From Lytechinus variegatus (taxonomy: Eukaryota; Echinodermata; Echinoidea; Temnopleuroida; Toxopneustidae), in contig NC_054746.1 in NCBI RefSeq assembly GCF_018143015.1, positions 44,176,701 through 44,240,700 of the forward strand: a DNA stretch of 64,000 bases. The letters are read 5' to 3'. Below, in pieces: positions 37,960-48,599 of this stretch. Numbering within the stretch: the first letter of the stretch is position 1; each line of letters starts with the position of its first letter. A program made the position numbers and the translations under genes. The notes under the pieces are model-generated. The model worked only from the letters and a program-made list of their open reading frames with translations, did no database searches and was not told the DNA's origin.

Positions 37960-38290
37960 TATTCCTGCACTCACCCACCCATCCATTCATTTACTTTTGT
38001 CTTTCTCTTGTTCATTCATTATTTAATTCCTTCATTAAATAGTGACTACTTTTAGTTTTTTTTCATTTATTCCTTCATATGTCCCATTAAATTGATTACT
38101 CATTCGTTCATCGATTCTTTCATCCTCTAATCTATTCCTTCATATATTCATCTACATATCCACCTATTCACTTATCCTAAATACTTCCATTTTTTTCATT
38201 AATCCATTCATTCCTCATCCATTGTTTATTCCTTAATTTATCAATCAATTGATGGTCTGTCCATTTAATAAATTCACTTTAATCTGCCTC
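37960..38290. repeat. Degenerate ATTC/CATT tetranucleotide tract
   Basis: Repeated TTCATTCATT, ATCCATTCATT and TTCCTTCATT words over about 330 bp. A decayed microsatellite. Confidence 0.7.
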
Positions 38291-39660
38291 ATTCGGGGAT
38301 TCAATTTAAAAGGAATATTAATTCATCTTTATTGTAAAAACCATTCAACATCCATAGATAAAGAAGAACATATACCGGTATAACCCAGGACCGAGGTTTA
38401 CAAATAAAAGTATAAGTATTTAATTATGTGTTCTTTGTTATTGTTTGTTTCTATCCTTTCTTCCTTTTCTGGTAATCCAAACATGTTGGTTGCAAGCATC
38501 AATATTAATAAGCTGAATGGAGCTTGTTGTGCGCTGCTGCCTGCACAACCTTGAGGCAAAGGAAAAGTAATCCAAAAGTCCAAGTAACACATTTAACAGT
38601 ATACAAGGCCATACCAATGCGTAAAGTACTTCATGTACGCATATGCACAAGCAATATATAGAAAAAGTATGGAACTTTGTGGGTGCTTGACTTTTTGGAG
38701 TACTTATTTGGCCTTATTTAGCTCTGTCTATTGATATTATTGATGGTTGCAAGAATATAATTGACTGACACTACAATAATGACATCGTGACTTTTTTCAT
38801 ATTTGTGTTAATATGTTCTATAATTCTCACTTTACTTCAATAAATACATAAACAAACAAAACCTACACAGCAAAAAGAGTAAGAGAATGAAATTACAGGT
38901 CAATTTACATATCTGACATTGTATTTACAAATATAAATTCTTGAAATTTATAATAAAATATTACAAAAGTACAAAATATATATCTGAATCCATACAATAA
39001 ATACCTGTACATGTATGTCTAAAAGTAATACATTCTTCTTTCAAACTAGAAGAGAAAGACACATTCAGCCAGGATCAAGTAAAATCATCCTGTGGAAGTA
39101 CAAATTTAACTACAGTGTATGATATTCATCTTATGTAACTGCATTATACTGTGTATAATTATCTTTTTAAGTCAGGTCAAACTGCTCAAATTAATATTCA
39201 ACTTTCTTGAATTCAGAATTGCTGAATCAATCTATATTTTGTTAATCCAATAAGACTTGACATGAAGCTACCAAAAAAAAATGCTGTCAATTGTTGTATG
39301 TATAACTATAAAGAGATAATTCTAATATCAATATTGAATGAGTATAAACAGCTAAACTGCTTTGAAAAATAACTCTGAACATGGTTTTAAATAATTAACC
39401 TTTTAATAAAAAAAAGCCATAAGTGTATGGCTTGATGGATCAAAGGTATTTGGACACAGAATTGAAGTTCAGAAACACTGACAGTTGTTCTGCTCAAAAT
39501 GTTTTTGTTAAGCCTACCAATTATTTTGTCTGGGTATGGGGACTGCAAAATCTAATATAAGCATTTCCTATTTCAGACACAATATCGGTTAAATATGGTA
39601 TATCTCAAATTTATAACCACACTTTTAGCTATGCAATTGTAAATTATCACCTTTAAAACA
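38291..39660. other. Gene-free AT-rich stretch
   Basis: No recognisable exon or repeat family. Two overlapping minus-strand frames (about 38398-38650) have no family resemblance. Confidence 0.4.
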
Positions 39661-39893
39661 TTAAAGCCCTGGGATTGAATCCCAGGTATGTCAGGTTTCC
39701 ATTCAGCAACAAATCGATCCACATTGTGCAGCACTCAACCAAGATGTAGTGAATTAGTAGTTTTTATTCATGCACCGATTGCTGGAACTGGCAGCTTGGT
39801 CTAAAATCCAAGGCAATAATCAATAATTGTAATAGATGTGCTTGGTATCCTGTGCAAAAGGTGCTATATAAATCCAGTACTCATTATTTAATC
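39661..39893 (+). repeat. tRNA-head SINE with LINE-like tail
   Basis: Begins with a decayed B-box region (GGGATTGAATCCCAGG), followed by TTTCCATTCAGCAACAAATC. This resembles the CTTCAGCAAGAAATTTATCC block of the SINE at 47055-47349. It ends in AAGGTGCTATATAAATCCAG and TACTCATTATT, a typical LINE-derived SINE tail. The central block suggests a shared domain between the two SINEs. Confidence 0.6.
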
Positions 39894-40692
39894 ATAATAT
39901 ACTTTAATTGTCACAATAATACACTGCACAGTATTAATATCATATTATATTTTTAAAACTTATTATCATTTTTTTTTGGGGGGGGTGGGAGGGTAACCTT
40001 ACCTACATACCACAAGTACATGCAAATTGCAACTCACGAACTGGAAATCTAAAATAACATTTCACTAACTACATAATAGTGAATGAACAGTGGTTTTTAG
40101 GTGCATCATAATAAAGGGAAAATACTGATCAACAAGAGCATTGCAGTATAAACATCACTTCAAAATGACAACTGCATCCTTTGTCACCAAACTACATTAT
40201 TATTTCGATATACACAATATCACACTATTCTTTAATAGATTCTCAGGCAAATAGTGGATTAAATGGAATGCAAATCAGTAATTCATTATTGATTTGGAAT
40301 GTAGGAATTTAATGGCAATTACATTTTCAAGCCATTTTTGTTTCAATTCTATATATAAATTAACACAATATCTTTAGAATATGTACAAAAACAGTACAGA
40401 TTATCTTCAAATGATTTGTCAACACATTATCAAGGATATTCATAAGAGTTCCCTTTATATTGTCTATGTGCAAATGATGGCACCCACATGTTAATGTATA
40501 AACAACACTCACAAAAAACATTAATCACACATTGAAATCATATCCCCTGATTCTTGATAATCCTTTCTACCTTTTTGATATTATACTTGTAATACCTTAA
40601 AAAAATGGCGCATGGAGTTAAGAAAAAAAAACAGCTGGCTAATTTATTATACATTAAAAATTCACTAAAATGGCACATGTCATTTTTGGATC

Positions 40693-40719
40693 ATGATCTA
40701 CTATCTAATAGTAGATCAT
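40693..40719. other. Perfect 11-bp hairpin in the tmem187 3' UTR
   Basis: ATGATCTACTA, loop TCTAA, then TAGTAGATCAT. It lies about 70 nt after the tmem187 stop and directly beyond two AATAAA hexamers (minus strand). It could be a 3' processing or stability element, or chance. Confidence 0.5.
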
Positions 40720-40733
40720 TTATTGGATTTATT
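40719..40733 (-). terminator. Polyadenylation signals for tmem187
   Basis: Two AATAAA hexamers on the minus strand (TTTATT at 40719-40724 and 40728-40733 on the plus strand), 58-72 nt after the stop codon. They predict a short 3' UTR. Confidence 0.5.
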
Positions 40734-40790
40734 GCCTTTGTCTTTAATTGTCTATTCATTTTTGTTATGGCACAAGTCAACAAATACTTC

Positions 40791-41621
40791 TCAAAACAAC
40801 TTTTTAGCTAGATTTCTTGCTCCCCTGATAAGACTAACTTTGAAGAGCACTTGCAAAGCAAAGTGGGCCTGAAGAGCATCACAGACCTTTGACCAAAAAT
40901 GACCAGTGAGCTCTTGAAAAATCCAAAACTGAGCAAGATGAAAGTCACATACTTTCAGGACAACAAAGCCAGCACACATCAATACAGCCATACCAAAGTC
41001 TCTTCTGTAGCCTGGAGGTGTGTATTTTGAACAAAGGTCCCAACTGGCAGAGACAGCATACACAATATGGGGTAGTAGAGCAATATCAAAGCCCTGCTCC
41101 ATTGTAAACACAAGATTGTAGCTCATGAGGGATGCCAAGATTGTGAGCACCACAAATTTTGGTTGCCAATCGGTTAATAATGTCTTGCATGTCACCATCA
41201 CCCATGCAAATATAGGTAACGTCACCCACTGATCCAGAATGGCCCACTCTTGCTTCTGAGTAATGATCCTAGCAAATTGGACAGGAGCGTAAAGAAACAT
41301 CATCCACACCAGAACATACATCAAATATGCATCCATATTCTGAATTGACGTCAGTTGGTTATTGGAAATAAATATATAGATTCCCCAGTACATAGCAACA
41401 AGCATGTATCCAATATTCACCAAGGCATTTGCTGGCATTTTGATGCAGCTGGGGAAAGGTATTGGACCGAGCTTAGAATCTGCTGGCTCGGCATAATGGT
41501 CATAACCCGTCTCCACTTTTATACTGTCAAATAACCCAGAGTGAACGATCAAGACCAATACTGCCAAGGGCACTGCAACACTGAGGAATGACTGCAATAC
41601 TGGATTGGTGAAAGGTGCCAT
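40791..41621 (-). CDS. tmem187: Transmembrane protein 187
   Basis: A 276-aa multi-pass membrane protein in one coding exon, of unknown molecular function in the family (human about 261 aa). Colinear matches to human TMEM187: VETGYDHYAEP near residue 37, MPANALVNIGYML, LYAPVQFARI, LDQWVTLPIFAW, then GFVVLKVCDFHLAQF and LTGHFWSKVCDALQ (residues 238-251, nearly identical to human). About six hydrophobic segments are visible. The ATG at 41621 has a good context (AACATGG). A splice acceptor (TTTCTGTAG) lies 24 nt upstream, so a 5' non-coding exon is likely. AATAAA follows the stop closely. No frame damage is seen. Confidence 0.95.
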   Translation of the reverse strand: MAPFTNPVLQSFLSVAVPLAVLVLIVHSGLFDSIKVETGYDHYAEPADSKLGPIPFPSCIKMPANALVNIGYMLVAMYWGIYIFISNNQLTSIQNMDAYLMYVLVWMMFLYAPVQFARIITQKQEWAILDQWVTLPIFAWVMVTCKTLLTDWQPKFVVLTILASLMSYNLVFTMEQGFDIALLPHIVYAVSASWDLCSKYTPPGYRRDFGMAVLMCAGFVVLKVCDFHLAQFWIFQELTGHFWSKVCDALQAHFALQVLFKVSLIRGARNLAKKLF

Positions 41622-42588
41622 GTTGAAGGCTTGCCTCGATTTTACCTACAGAAAGAAATAAACAAAATGGTGCAGTGAGTTTTTTTTATCATCATTTGCA
41701 TTTTGTATTCTCTATATTTTATTACTGTTAAAAGCCTGCTATCCCCTATAAAGCTTTAGGCGGAAATTCAGAAATGGATCACACAATCTTGTTTATTTTA
41801 CTCTTTGGAAAAAATAGGAGGAAAACTCATTCATGAAACAAGGCATATGAATATACTGTAGCTAGTATTTATGTTTCTTCTTTTTTTATGACAGGCCGAG
41901 GTTTAAAATTTGATGTGATGAAAGAGCACAGTTGCTCTTAACATTAAGAATATGACATCAAGGCATAAACCAATCTGTTTGAAGAATTCTAAAAAGAAAT
42001 TCATGTTTCATCTCAAGTTGCAGACTATAATCTTAACTCATACATGGTGAGGTGGCACTGTGGCAGTCTTCAGTGCCAATATGCAGATCATTGCAAGTTT
42101 GAAACTGAAGAAGACTACAGAAACAGCAGTATTTTTCCAGTAGATGTGGTATATAAACAGCAATATAAAGATATAAAGACATGGAACAAGCAAGACATAA
42201 AAGAAGACTAACGTTGAAAGAAAATCTGAGTTAAAGTGGTGAAATGATATTACATTTCATTTTCAGCTCATGTAAACATGGTTATTAAAGGCCTCAAAAT
42301 AAAGTATTCTCATTGAAAATGTCTGAATCATGTGTAGGTAATACTAATAGTGGATGTGCAGACATGAAAAGACATATTGTTTTTTATGGCAATGTCACAG
42401 TGGAAGATCTATAGTTGATCTATTTATTGTATTGACGGCATGGGTGACAGATCGATATGGATCAGTGGATGCCCCTCGATCATTCATGGGGACAATTGTA
42501 CGAAAGGGTCTTTCCAAAGACCGTCTTTCGTGTAACCCATCCAACATGACCAAGGGCAAGGAACTAAAATAAACTGTTAGATTTTTAC

Positions 42589-42625
42589 TTGCACAAACAG
42601 ACGGAAGTGACCGAATCCGCGCTTA
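42589..42625 (-). promoter_or_regulatory. Possible tmem187 promoter/first exon with ETS-type site
   Basis: CACTTCCGT on the minus strand (ACGGAAGTG, 42601-42609) matches the ETS/GABP core often found at housekeeping transcription starts. It is followed on the minus strand by a possible donor TGCAA/GTAAAA at about 42589. The distance to the acceptor at 41645 gives a plausible 0.95-kb first intron. Speculative. Confidence 0.3.
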
Positions 42626-42849
42626 TTTTGCTTATTTCTCCGCAATTACACAATTTATTCCAGAATCCTTTGGCACATATTTTTTATTCATACAAACAGA
42701 CATTTGTGTGGTCATTATATTAGATTCTGTAAAAAGTCATTTTGAGATCGTTACCAAAACTGGAATTTATCTTTAATGTAAATCAGTTGTCAATTGAATT
42801 GTTTTAGTTCTTGGAAGAAAAATTTTGAATAAACCTAATTTCATATTAT

Positions 42850-43047
42850 AATAAGATACAAAAGAACAAGGATATGACATCAGCCTACCTAATTAATATT
42901 CATAAAGACATGCCTAGAACTGTTTCACCATAATAATGCCAATCTTTAACTATCCAATTTTGATCAAATTTTCAGCATTTTGCTCTGTGAATTTTACTCT
43001 ATTCATTGAGATATTACAAAGTTAAATATTTCCAGCCTGGACCTTTA
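42850..43047. mobile_element. Half copy of the TTAA palindromic MITE family
   Basis: Blocks AGATACAAAAGAACAAGGAT, AACTGTTTCACCATAATAA, CCAATTTTGATCAAATTTTC, CAGCATTTTGCTCTGTGA and CTGGACCTTTAATAA parallel the right half of the element at 32836-33407. The LINE at 43050 begins right at its edge, suggesting the LINE landed in or beside it. Confidence 0.5.
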
Positions 43048-43063
43048 ATAAGAAGTTAAAATT

Positions 43064-45151
43064 TTGTCACCGATCAGTACCAGTGATCATAATTGTGTTT
43101 TATGGTTGCCTCGTAATAGATCCCAATACAAAAGAGAAATGTTTAATCAGAGGAAAACCGTCCGTCCATTGAAAAGCAGTGGAATTCAAAGCTTTGGAGA
43201 TTGGATTGTTCATAATGACTGGAATAATATTTACTATGAAAGTGATATTGACAATAAGTGTAATATATTGATGGATACATTGCGGTATCATTTAGATTTG
43301 TTTTTACCAGTTAAGGACGTTCGAATCCACAAATCTGATAAACCATGGGTAACAGGAAAAGTTAAATCCATTATTCGTCAAAGACAACTGGCATTTCACA
43401 GAAATGATGAATCTCTATGGCGTTTACTTAGAAACAAAGCTAAGCGTTTGATTAAGAAGCAAAAAATTAGATATTATAACACTAGAGTAAAAAACTTAAA
43501 AACAACAAATCCTGCTGCTTGGTATAAGCAAATCAAGATTCTTACGAACAATAGGCAACAATATTTACCGGTTGATATTCCAAACATCGATAACAACCCT
43601 TCTAACTTTAAGATTATTGCTGATTGTATAAACGATCACTTTTCTCTCGTAGCAGCAGATCTCCCTTGTTTGGATAGAAGCAAATTACCTGCATTTCTAC
43701 CATCACAATATACATGTCCAACTGTTCAACCTTATGAAGTTTATAAACAACTACAGTCTCTTAATCAACGCAAAGCTGGGATATCTGGTGATCTGCCTGT
43801 AAGAATAATAAAAGAATTTGCCTATGAGTTGTGTTTTCCTTTAGCCCATATTTTAAATGCTTCATTTCAGAACTCTGTTGTACCCTCAATTTGGAAAACA
43901 GCTGAAATAGTACCTATTCCAAAATCTAAACCACATACAGTGCAGAACTTGCGTCCCATTTCATTAACTTCCTACTTTGCCAAACTTGCTGAATATTTTA
44001 TATGTAAATGGCTACTTCAAGATATTGTAGAGTGTATTGATCCAAACCAGTACGGAAATCGACCTGGATTAAGTACGAATCACTATTTGATACAATTTCT
44101 TCATCAGATATTTGCCAATGCTGACGAGCCCAAGACTCTATCCACTGTTATACTCACCGATTTTTCAAAAGCGTTTGATCGCATCGACCACAACATTGTT
44201 ATTAATAAATTGATTGACATTCATGTGAGACCCTGTGTTATATCGTGGATTGTGAGTTTCCTTGAGTGTCGTCAGCAAAAGGTTAAATATTTTGGCCAAA
44301 TCTCAAACACTGAAGTTGTCAATGCAGGAGTCCCTCAAGGGACCAGACTTGGCCCGATCCTTTTTGTCGTCATGATTAACGATGCTTGCAATAATTTTGA
44401 ATTACCTTATTATAAATATGTTGATGATCTGACTATTGTTGAAAGCCGTAAAGTTTCATCTCAGTCTAATATACAAAATGCAATCAACGACTTGTATCAA
44501 TGGTCTTTGAAAAATAACATGACCTTAAACCCATCTAAATGTTTTTCTATGGTTATAACATTTATGAAAAATTATGTTGAAGAAAGTCAATTTTTCATTG
44601 GAAATAATAATTTAAATTTTGTTCACGAAGCAAAAATACTAGGTATTCTTATACAATCTAATCTTAAGTGGGATAGCCAGGTATCAGATCTTATAAAAAG
44701 ATGTAATAGAAAATTGTACATGCTTCGTTGCCTTAAAAAGTATAGACTCCCTTTGGATGACCTTATTTTAATATATAAAGGATACATTCGCCCAATTTTA
44801 GACTACGGAGTACCGGTTTACAATGGTAACCTATCTAAAAGCCATATACTTGCCTTGGAAAATATCCAGAAACGTGCTTGCAAGATAATGCTTGGATTCC
44901 AGTATGAAGACTATGCTAACGCATTGGAAACGTGCAATATTTCTTCGTTAGAGGCAAGACGAAAACAGTTAAGTTTTGACTTTGCCAGTTCTCTTGCCAA
45001 ACATCCACAATTTACAAATAGTTTACCTCTTAGGCAGCAATGTAATTATTTTTTAAGATCACAATTGAAATATCAACAATATAAATGCAAAATTAAACGT
45101 TTCCAATGTAGTTCTCTTCCATACTTTGTTAATCTTTTAAATAACATGTAA
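43064..45151 (+). CDS. LINE ORF2-type reverse transcriptase, 5' truncated
   Basis: 695 codons with no ATG at the start (first codon TTG), because the insertion is cut within the endonuclease domain. Order of motifs: SDHNCVLW (endonuclease C-terminus, residues 7-14); RPISLTSYFAKLAEY (RT motif 1 region); QYGNRPGLSTNHYL; LTDFSKAFDRIDH with the first catalytic Asp (about residue 366); AGVPQGTRLGPILF (motif B, about 425); YKYVDDLTIVE with the catalytic YVDD (about 449-453); KILGILIQSNLKWD; and the C-terminal YIRPILDYGVPVYNG plus ALENIQKRACKIMLG. YVDD replaces the more usual YADD. The frame is intact, but the element could not move on its own without its missing 5' part. Confidence 0.92.
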   Translation: MSPISTSDHNCVLWLPRNRSQYKREMFNQRKTVRPLKSSGIQSFGDWIVHNDWNNIYYESDIDNKCNILMDTLRYHLDLFLPVKDVRIHKSDKPWVTGKVKSIIRQRQLAFHRNDESLWRLLRNKAKRLIKKQKIRYYNTRVKNLKTTNPAAWYKQIKILTNNRQQYLPVDIPNIDNNPSNFKIIADCINDHFSLVAADLPCLDRSKLPAFLPSQYTCPTVQPYEVYKQLQSLNQRKAGISGDLPVRIIKEFAYELCFPLAHILNASFQNSVVPSIWKTAEIVPIPKSKPHTVQNLRPISLTSYFAKLAEYFICKWLLQDIVECIDPNQYGNRPGLSTNHYLIQFLHQIFANADEPKTLSTVILTDFSKAFDRIDHNIVINKLIDIHVRPCVISWIVSFLECRQQKVKYFGQISNTEVVNAGVPQGTRLGPILFVVMINDACNNFELPYYKYVDDLTIVESRKVSSQSNIQNAINDLYQWSLKNNMTLNPSKCFSMVITFMKNYVEESQFFIGNNNLNFVHEAKILGILIQSNLKWDSQVSDLIKRCNRKLYMLRCLKKYRLPLDDLILIYKGYIRPILDYGVPVYNGNLSKSHILALENIQKRACKIMLGFQYEDYANALETCNISSLEARRKQLSFDFASSLAKHPQFTNSLPLRQQCNYFLRSQLKYQQYKCKIKRFQCSSLPYFVNLLNNM

Positions 45152-45224
45152 TCAATCTAATTTTGTTTTACTTTGTATTTTGACGATTCCACAGTTCAAT
45201 TACATCGTTTGTTATCATGTGGAG

Positions 45225-45425
45225 GCGCGATAGCTCAGTCGGTAGAGCGGGGGATTCGTATTCTGGTGACCCGGGTTCGATTCCCACTAGGTGCGCTAGT
45301 GCCCTTTGGTAAGGTATTAATCCTCGGTACCAGGTCCTTCGGAGGGGACTTTAAGCCGTCGGTCCTCTGGTTGCTTGCTTACAAGCATTCATGCTTTCTT
45401 AGCAATCAGGTAAAAAATCACCACA
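45225..45425 (+). repeat. tRNA-Thr-like SINE inside the LINE 3' region
   Basis: 45225-45296 reads as a tRNA: D arm GCTCAGTCGGTAGAGC (A box), loop TTCGTAT with a CGT anticodon, B box GGTTCGATTCC, and acceptor ends GCGC/GCGC. The anticodon stem is mismatched, so it is a derived head and not a functional tRNA. The body follows: GCCCTTTGGTAAGGTATTAA, CCTTCGGAGGGGACTTTAAG, CCGTCGGTCCTCTGGTTGCT, and an end near CAATCAGGTAAAAAATCACC. Confidence 0.75.
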
Positions 45426-46010
45426 TACATGTTACCTTTTTACTATGTTAATATATTGAACGTTTTTATCGTTTATTTTTTATTTAAATCTCACTACAAT
45501 TTTCTTACTGTATACCATCTGCGATAGGATATGGTGTGTACATGTCAAGATGTGATGAACGTGATCTAATCTTTTCTCCTCTTTTCCTCCTGGTTTCTCC
45601 TCCTTTTTCTGTCTCCTCTCTTTTCCATTCTCTCCATTTATTCCCTTACACCTTCACAACTTCCATTTACATTTTTCTAGTTTCCTTCTTTCTTTTTACT
45701 TACCTACCACTGCATTTTTCTTTTTTCTCCACTGACTTTTTTTCTTCTCTAAGATCACATAGTATACATAATAGGTTCGTGTATCATTTTAAGAAAATAT
45801 TACGATACTTTGTATGAGAACTTTATATGTAACTTGCATGTTTGTAAAATTGATCACAATTCGGCCTATGGCTGCGATGATCTTTTAATAAACCATTTTA
45901 TCTATCTATAATATGGTACAAAATTGCTTTTGTACGCAGTATGTGTCCAGTTTTATGATACGTGACTATAGGCCTACATTTGTATCCTGCTGTCGTAGAA
46001 GTCCATCTAA

Positions 46011-46479
46011 CCCGGGGGGGGGGGGGGGGGGGACCAAGTAATTTCCAAATACCCCCTAAACGAGTTTTTCTTTGTGTGCAAAATAACCCCCTAAACAAGT
46101 GTTTCGCAGGTTTTATTTCCAAATTTTGGACCCTAAACAAGTTGCCCCCAAAATACGACCTGGCTCAGGGGAAAAAGCTGCCTTGGGGAAAAAACATACT
46201 CTAAACACATTTGGGTACCGTAGTCTGTAAAAAAATCTTTTGAAAAAAAAATACCCTAAACTTAATTTGAAGTAAAACTAGACTTGCGATTGACCAGTCT
46301 TTCAAAACCACCCTTCAAAAAGCTTCATTGTTCATGCCCTTTTTCTTGAAAATTGTTTTTAATACGAGTCCACGCACGGACCACGTCCAAAACTGAAAAA
46401 AAAACACCACTTTAAACATGTTTTTTGGTCACGCATGTGTTGTGTACAGCAGTATATTTGACTGGCCCCCTCCCCCGGG
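46011..46479. mobile_element. G-run-ended element with CCCTAAAC subrepeats
   Basis: The ends are CCCGGGGGGG (left) and CCCCCTCCCCCGGG (right), which are inverted. The interior has several spaced copies of ACCCCCTAAAC(A/G)AGT and similar TACCCTAAAC words. Non-coding. Probably a MITE-like element; no target duplication was identified. Confidence 0.5.
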
Positions 46480-47040
46480 CGTAAGAAGTAGAACATGATT
46501 TTTAGGATCATCTAGATTCTAGCTACGGTCCTAATCATTCAAATCCATGTCATACTGCACTGAGAGTGTCAGGTCACTTAAGTTAGACCCTGGCATTGGC
46601 AATTTACTATTCAACCGAATTTTAACAAGTGAATCATACATTTGTCTTACTTTCCAAATTCAAATATTTTAAACAGTTTCTCTGCCACGAATCACATAGC
46701 CATTTCAAAGTGTAAACCCATACCTTAAGGTCTGTGTTGTTCCGGAACCTGTTTATTAACTCGCAAATTTGTGAACGCGGGTCTTCAGTTGAGCTGAGAC
46801 AGCGGACCCCGGCCTATCATCGGCGCAGCGGCCTCGACCGGCTCGCTCAGGCGCGAGCCCACATCCTCTCCCCTGCTTCGGCCTCTGCTTGGGACGAGGT
46901 CCTTCTTTGGGGCGGGGGGGGGGGGGTGGTCGATGGCGAAGGAGGGGGGGGGGTGGAGGGCAAAGTATGCCTTTTGATTCAGCAAGTCCCAAAAGTTCCT
47001 ATTCCCCCTCAGAATAATTAGGGACAATTTTCATTTGTTT
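46480..47040. other. Gene-free stretch with a short GC-rich island
   Basis: 46770-46960 is strikingly GC- and CpG-rich in AT-rich surroundings, ending in poly-G runs. Both strands are open by composition; no family match and no rRNA or tRNA signature was recognised. It could be a fragment of the same kind of GC-rich repeat as 57.6-64 kb, or a CpG island. Confidence 0.35.
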
Positions 47041-47054
47041 ATAATTATTTTTTG

Positions 47055-47349
47055 CCAAGGGAATAATAATAACGGCATGCATATTTACCCAGGGTAGCCA
47101 CTTCTGTTTCGAAAACTATTCTCCCAGTGGGCCCTGCTATTATCATCCGGCTAAGCTAGGCTACCAATTCAGGTGCACACAGCTTGAGGAATTCATTCCT
47201 GCCGGTATATACCCATTTACCTCACCTGCATGGGTTGAGAGCATGCAGTGTGGATAAATTTCTTGCTGAAGGAAAACACACCACGGCTAGGATTCGAACC
47301 CACGACCCTTGAAAGTCGAGAGTCAGAACCACTAGACCACGACGCGCCC
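47055..47349 (-). repeat. Full-length tRNA-derived SINE, antisense
   Basis: The minus strand starts GGGCGCGTCGTGGTCTAGTG (A box TGGTCTAGTGG) and has the B box GGGTTCGAATCCTAGCC. The body is CTTCAGCAAGAAATTTATCC, CAGGTGAGGTAAATGGGTAT, CCGGCAGGAATGAATTCC and TGAATTGGTAGC. The tail is TGCATGCCGTTATTATTATT. The body resembles the central domain I recall from widespread metazoan SINEs (MetaSINE-type); that label is from memory. Confidence 0.72.
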
Positions 47350-47399
47350 ACTCCCTGTCCCCTCCTAAGTAAATTTTGACCATTTTCACTAGCTAATAT

Positions 47400-48120
47400 T
47401 TTCACCACAAATAAATTGCAAAATGAAACATTATTGGCCATATCCACATTAAAAACATATTAACGCACCTTACAGAAACCAGAGTGGTGTTTATAAGTCC
47501 AGAAACCTGCCCCAAAAGTTATTCTGAATAAACCTACGTGTTTACTGTGTGAATATAAGCATGGCAAAAAGAAGCTGCTGAAAACTGCTTATCTAAAAAA
47601 AGAGCCAATGGAGTAAATAAGAGAGTCAAGAGGGGCCTATAAGCTTTCGATCCTAGCAGAATCTTCTTCGGAGGCAAAATGACAAACATATAAAGTGGAA
47701 CAACCATAATATATATACCACAGACATTCAACAGCAACACTGGAAACAAGGAGACAAAAGGGGCATTAGTGAGAAGAGATGACCAATCAGGTTGATGAAG
47801 GGGATGAAAGAAAAGGAGTAGGGAGACACAAAGGGAAGTTGGTGGAGTAAGGCCAAAGAAAGACCTGAAGTGGGGAGGCATTAAGATATGAGGCAGGCAA
47901 CATCAAACAGGATCTAGAACAAAACAGTGATGGGGGGTATGAGGAAGAGATGAATAACAAGAGAATTAGTGAGAGGTGGGTCAAACAGATAACAAAGAAA
48001 GCATCATCATGAATATAAGCATCATAGAACAGATGGCACGCACACTTTAAATTAGTTTCAATTATCTCAGTTCTCTCTCCCGCTTTTTGTTTATTTTGTA
48101 TGGTACACTGCCTACCAGTA
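47400..48120. other. Gene-free stretch
   Basis: A/G-rich tracts create Ser/Leu/Phe-rich frames on the minus strand. Nothing recognised. Confidence 0.4.
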
Positions 48121-48121
48121 C

Positions 48122-48410
48122 CAGGGGTGGATCCAGGATTTTTGGAAAGGGGGGAGGCACATTTTCCCCAAGGAAAACTTTGACAAGCGAAAAAACAAAT
48201 AAAAATAAAAAAGTTTCAACAGAAAATTAAGGGGATTACGTCCAGGAAAAAAAATTGACAAGCAAAAAAGAGAAGAAAAAAAAGGTCTTCACTTTTAAAG
48301 AGGGGGCACACTTGAGTTTTAACGGCATTTTTACATTACAAATTTTAATTGTCCCTCTCAAAAGGGGTGGCACGGGCCAGGTGTGCCCCCCCCCCCTGGA
48401 TCCACCAGTG
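48122..48410. mobile_element. Short inverted-repeat element with GGTGGATCCAGG ends
   Basis: Left CAGGGGTGGATCCAGGATTT and right CCCCTGGATCCACCAGTG form imperfect inverted termini of a 289-bp non-coding element. CAG(G/T)GGTGGATCCAGG ends are common in hAT-type MITEs, but no 8-bp duplication is convincing here. Confidence 0.55.
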
Positions 48411-48599
48411 CTGGCTACAAAGCTATACTATCAGAGTTGTCACCTCAAATTATATTTCTTTTTTTTTGTAAATGTCTTAATCTGATCAATGCTCACCATT
48501 TGGAAATATTAATTTACTCATCTAATGAAGCTGCTGATTTTTTTTCTTGTAAGCTTCTTTTCTAGGGGTATGCCCCCTACCCCAGGACCAACCCCCCCC

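Larger units (their letters stand above)
43050..45900 (+). mobile_element. 5'-truncated LINE of CR1/Jockey-like type
   Basis: The element starts within the end of the AP endonuclease domain (PISTSDHNCVLW keeps the SDH signature), runs through an uninterrupted RT frame to 45151, and has a roughly 750-bp 3' region. It ends near AATAAACCATTTTATCTATC, an ATCT-type microsatellite tail. A tRNA-derived SINE lies within the 3' region (45225-45425). The long open frame implies a recent insertion. The exact clade needs a phylogeny. Confidence 0.85.

Noticed and set aside
37644-38042. 132-codon plus-strand frame
   Set aside because: Covers poly-G and degenerate ATTC microsatellite sequence; translation is low complexity.
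45225-45296. Functional tRNA-Thr gene
   Set aside because: A and B boxes are good, but the anticodon stem is mismatched and a SINE body follows directly.
45173-45451. 92-codon plus-strand frame after the LINE
   Set aside because: It overlaps the tRNA-derived SINE and is explained by it.
46734-47027. Frames over the GC-rich island
   Set aside because: Open on both strands through composition and poly-G runs; no recognisable product.
47281-47349. Functional tRNA gene on the minus strand
   Set aside because: It is the head of a SINE with a recognisable body and tail.
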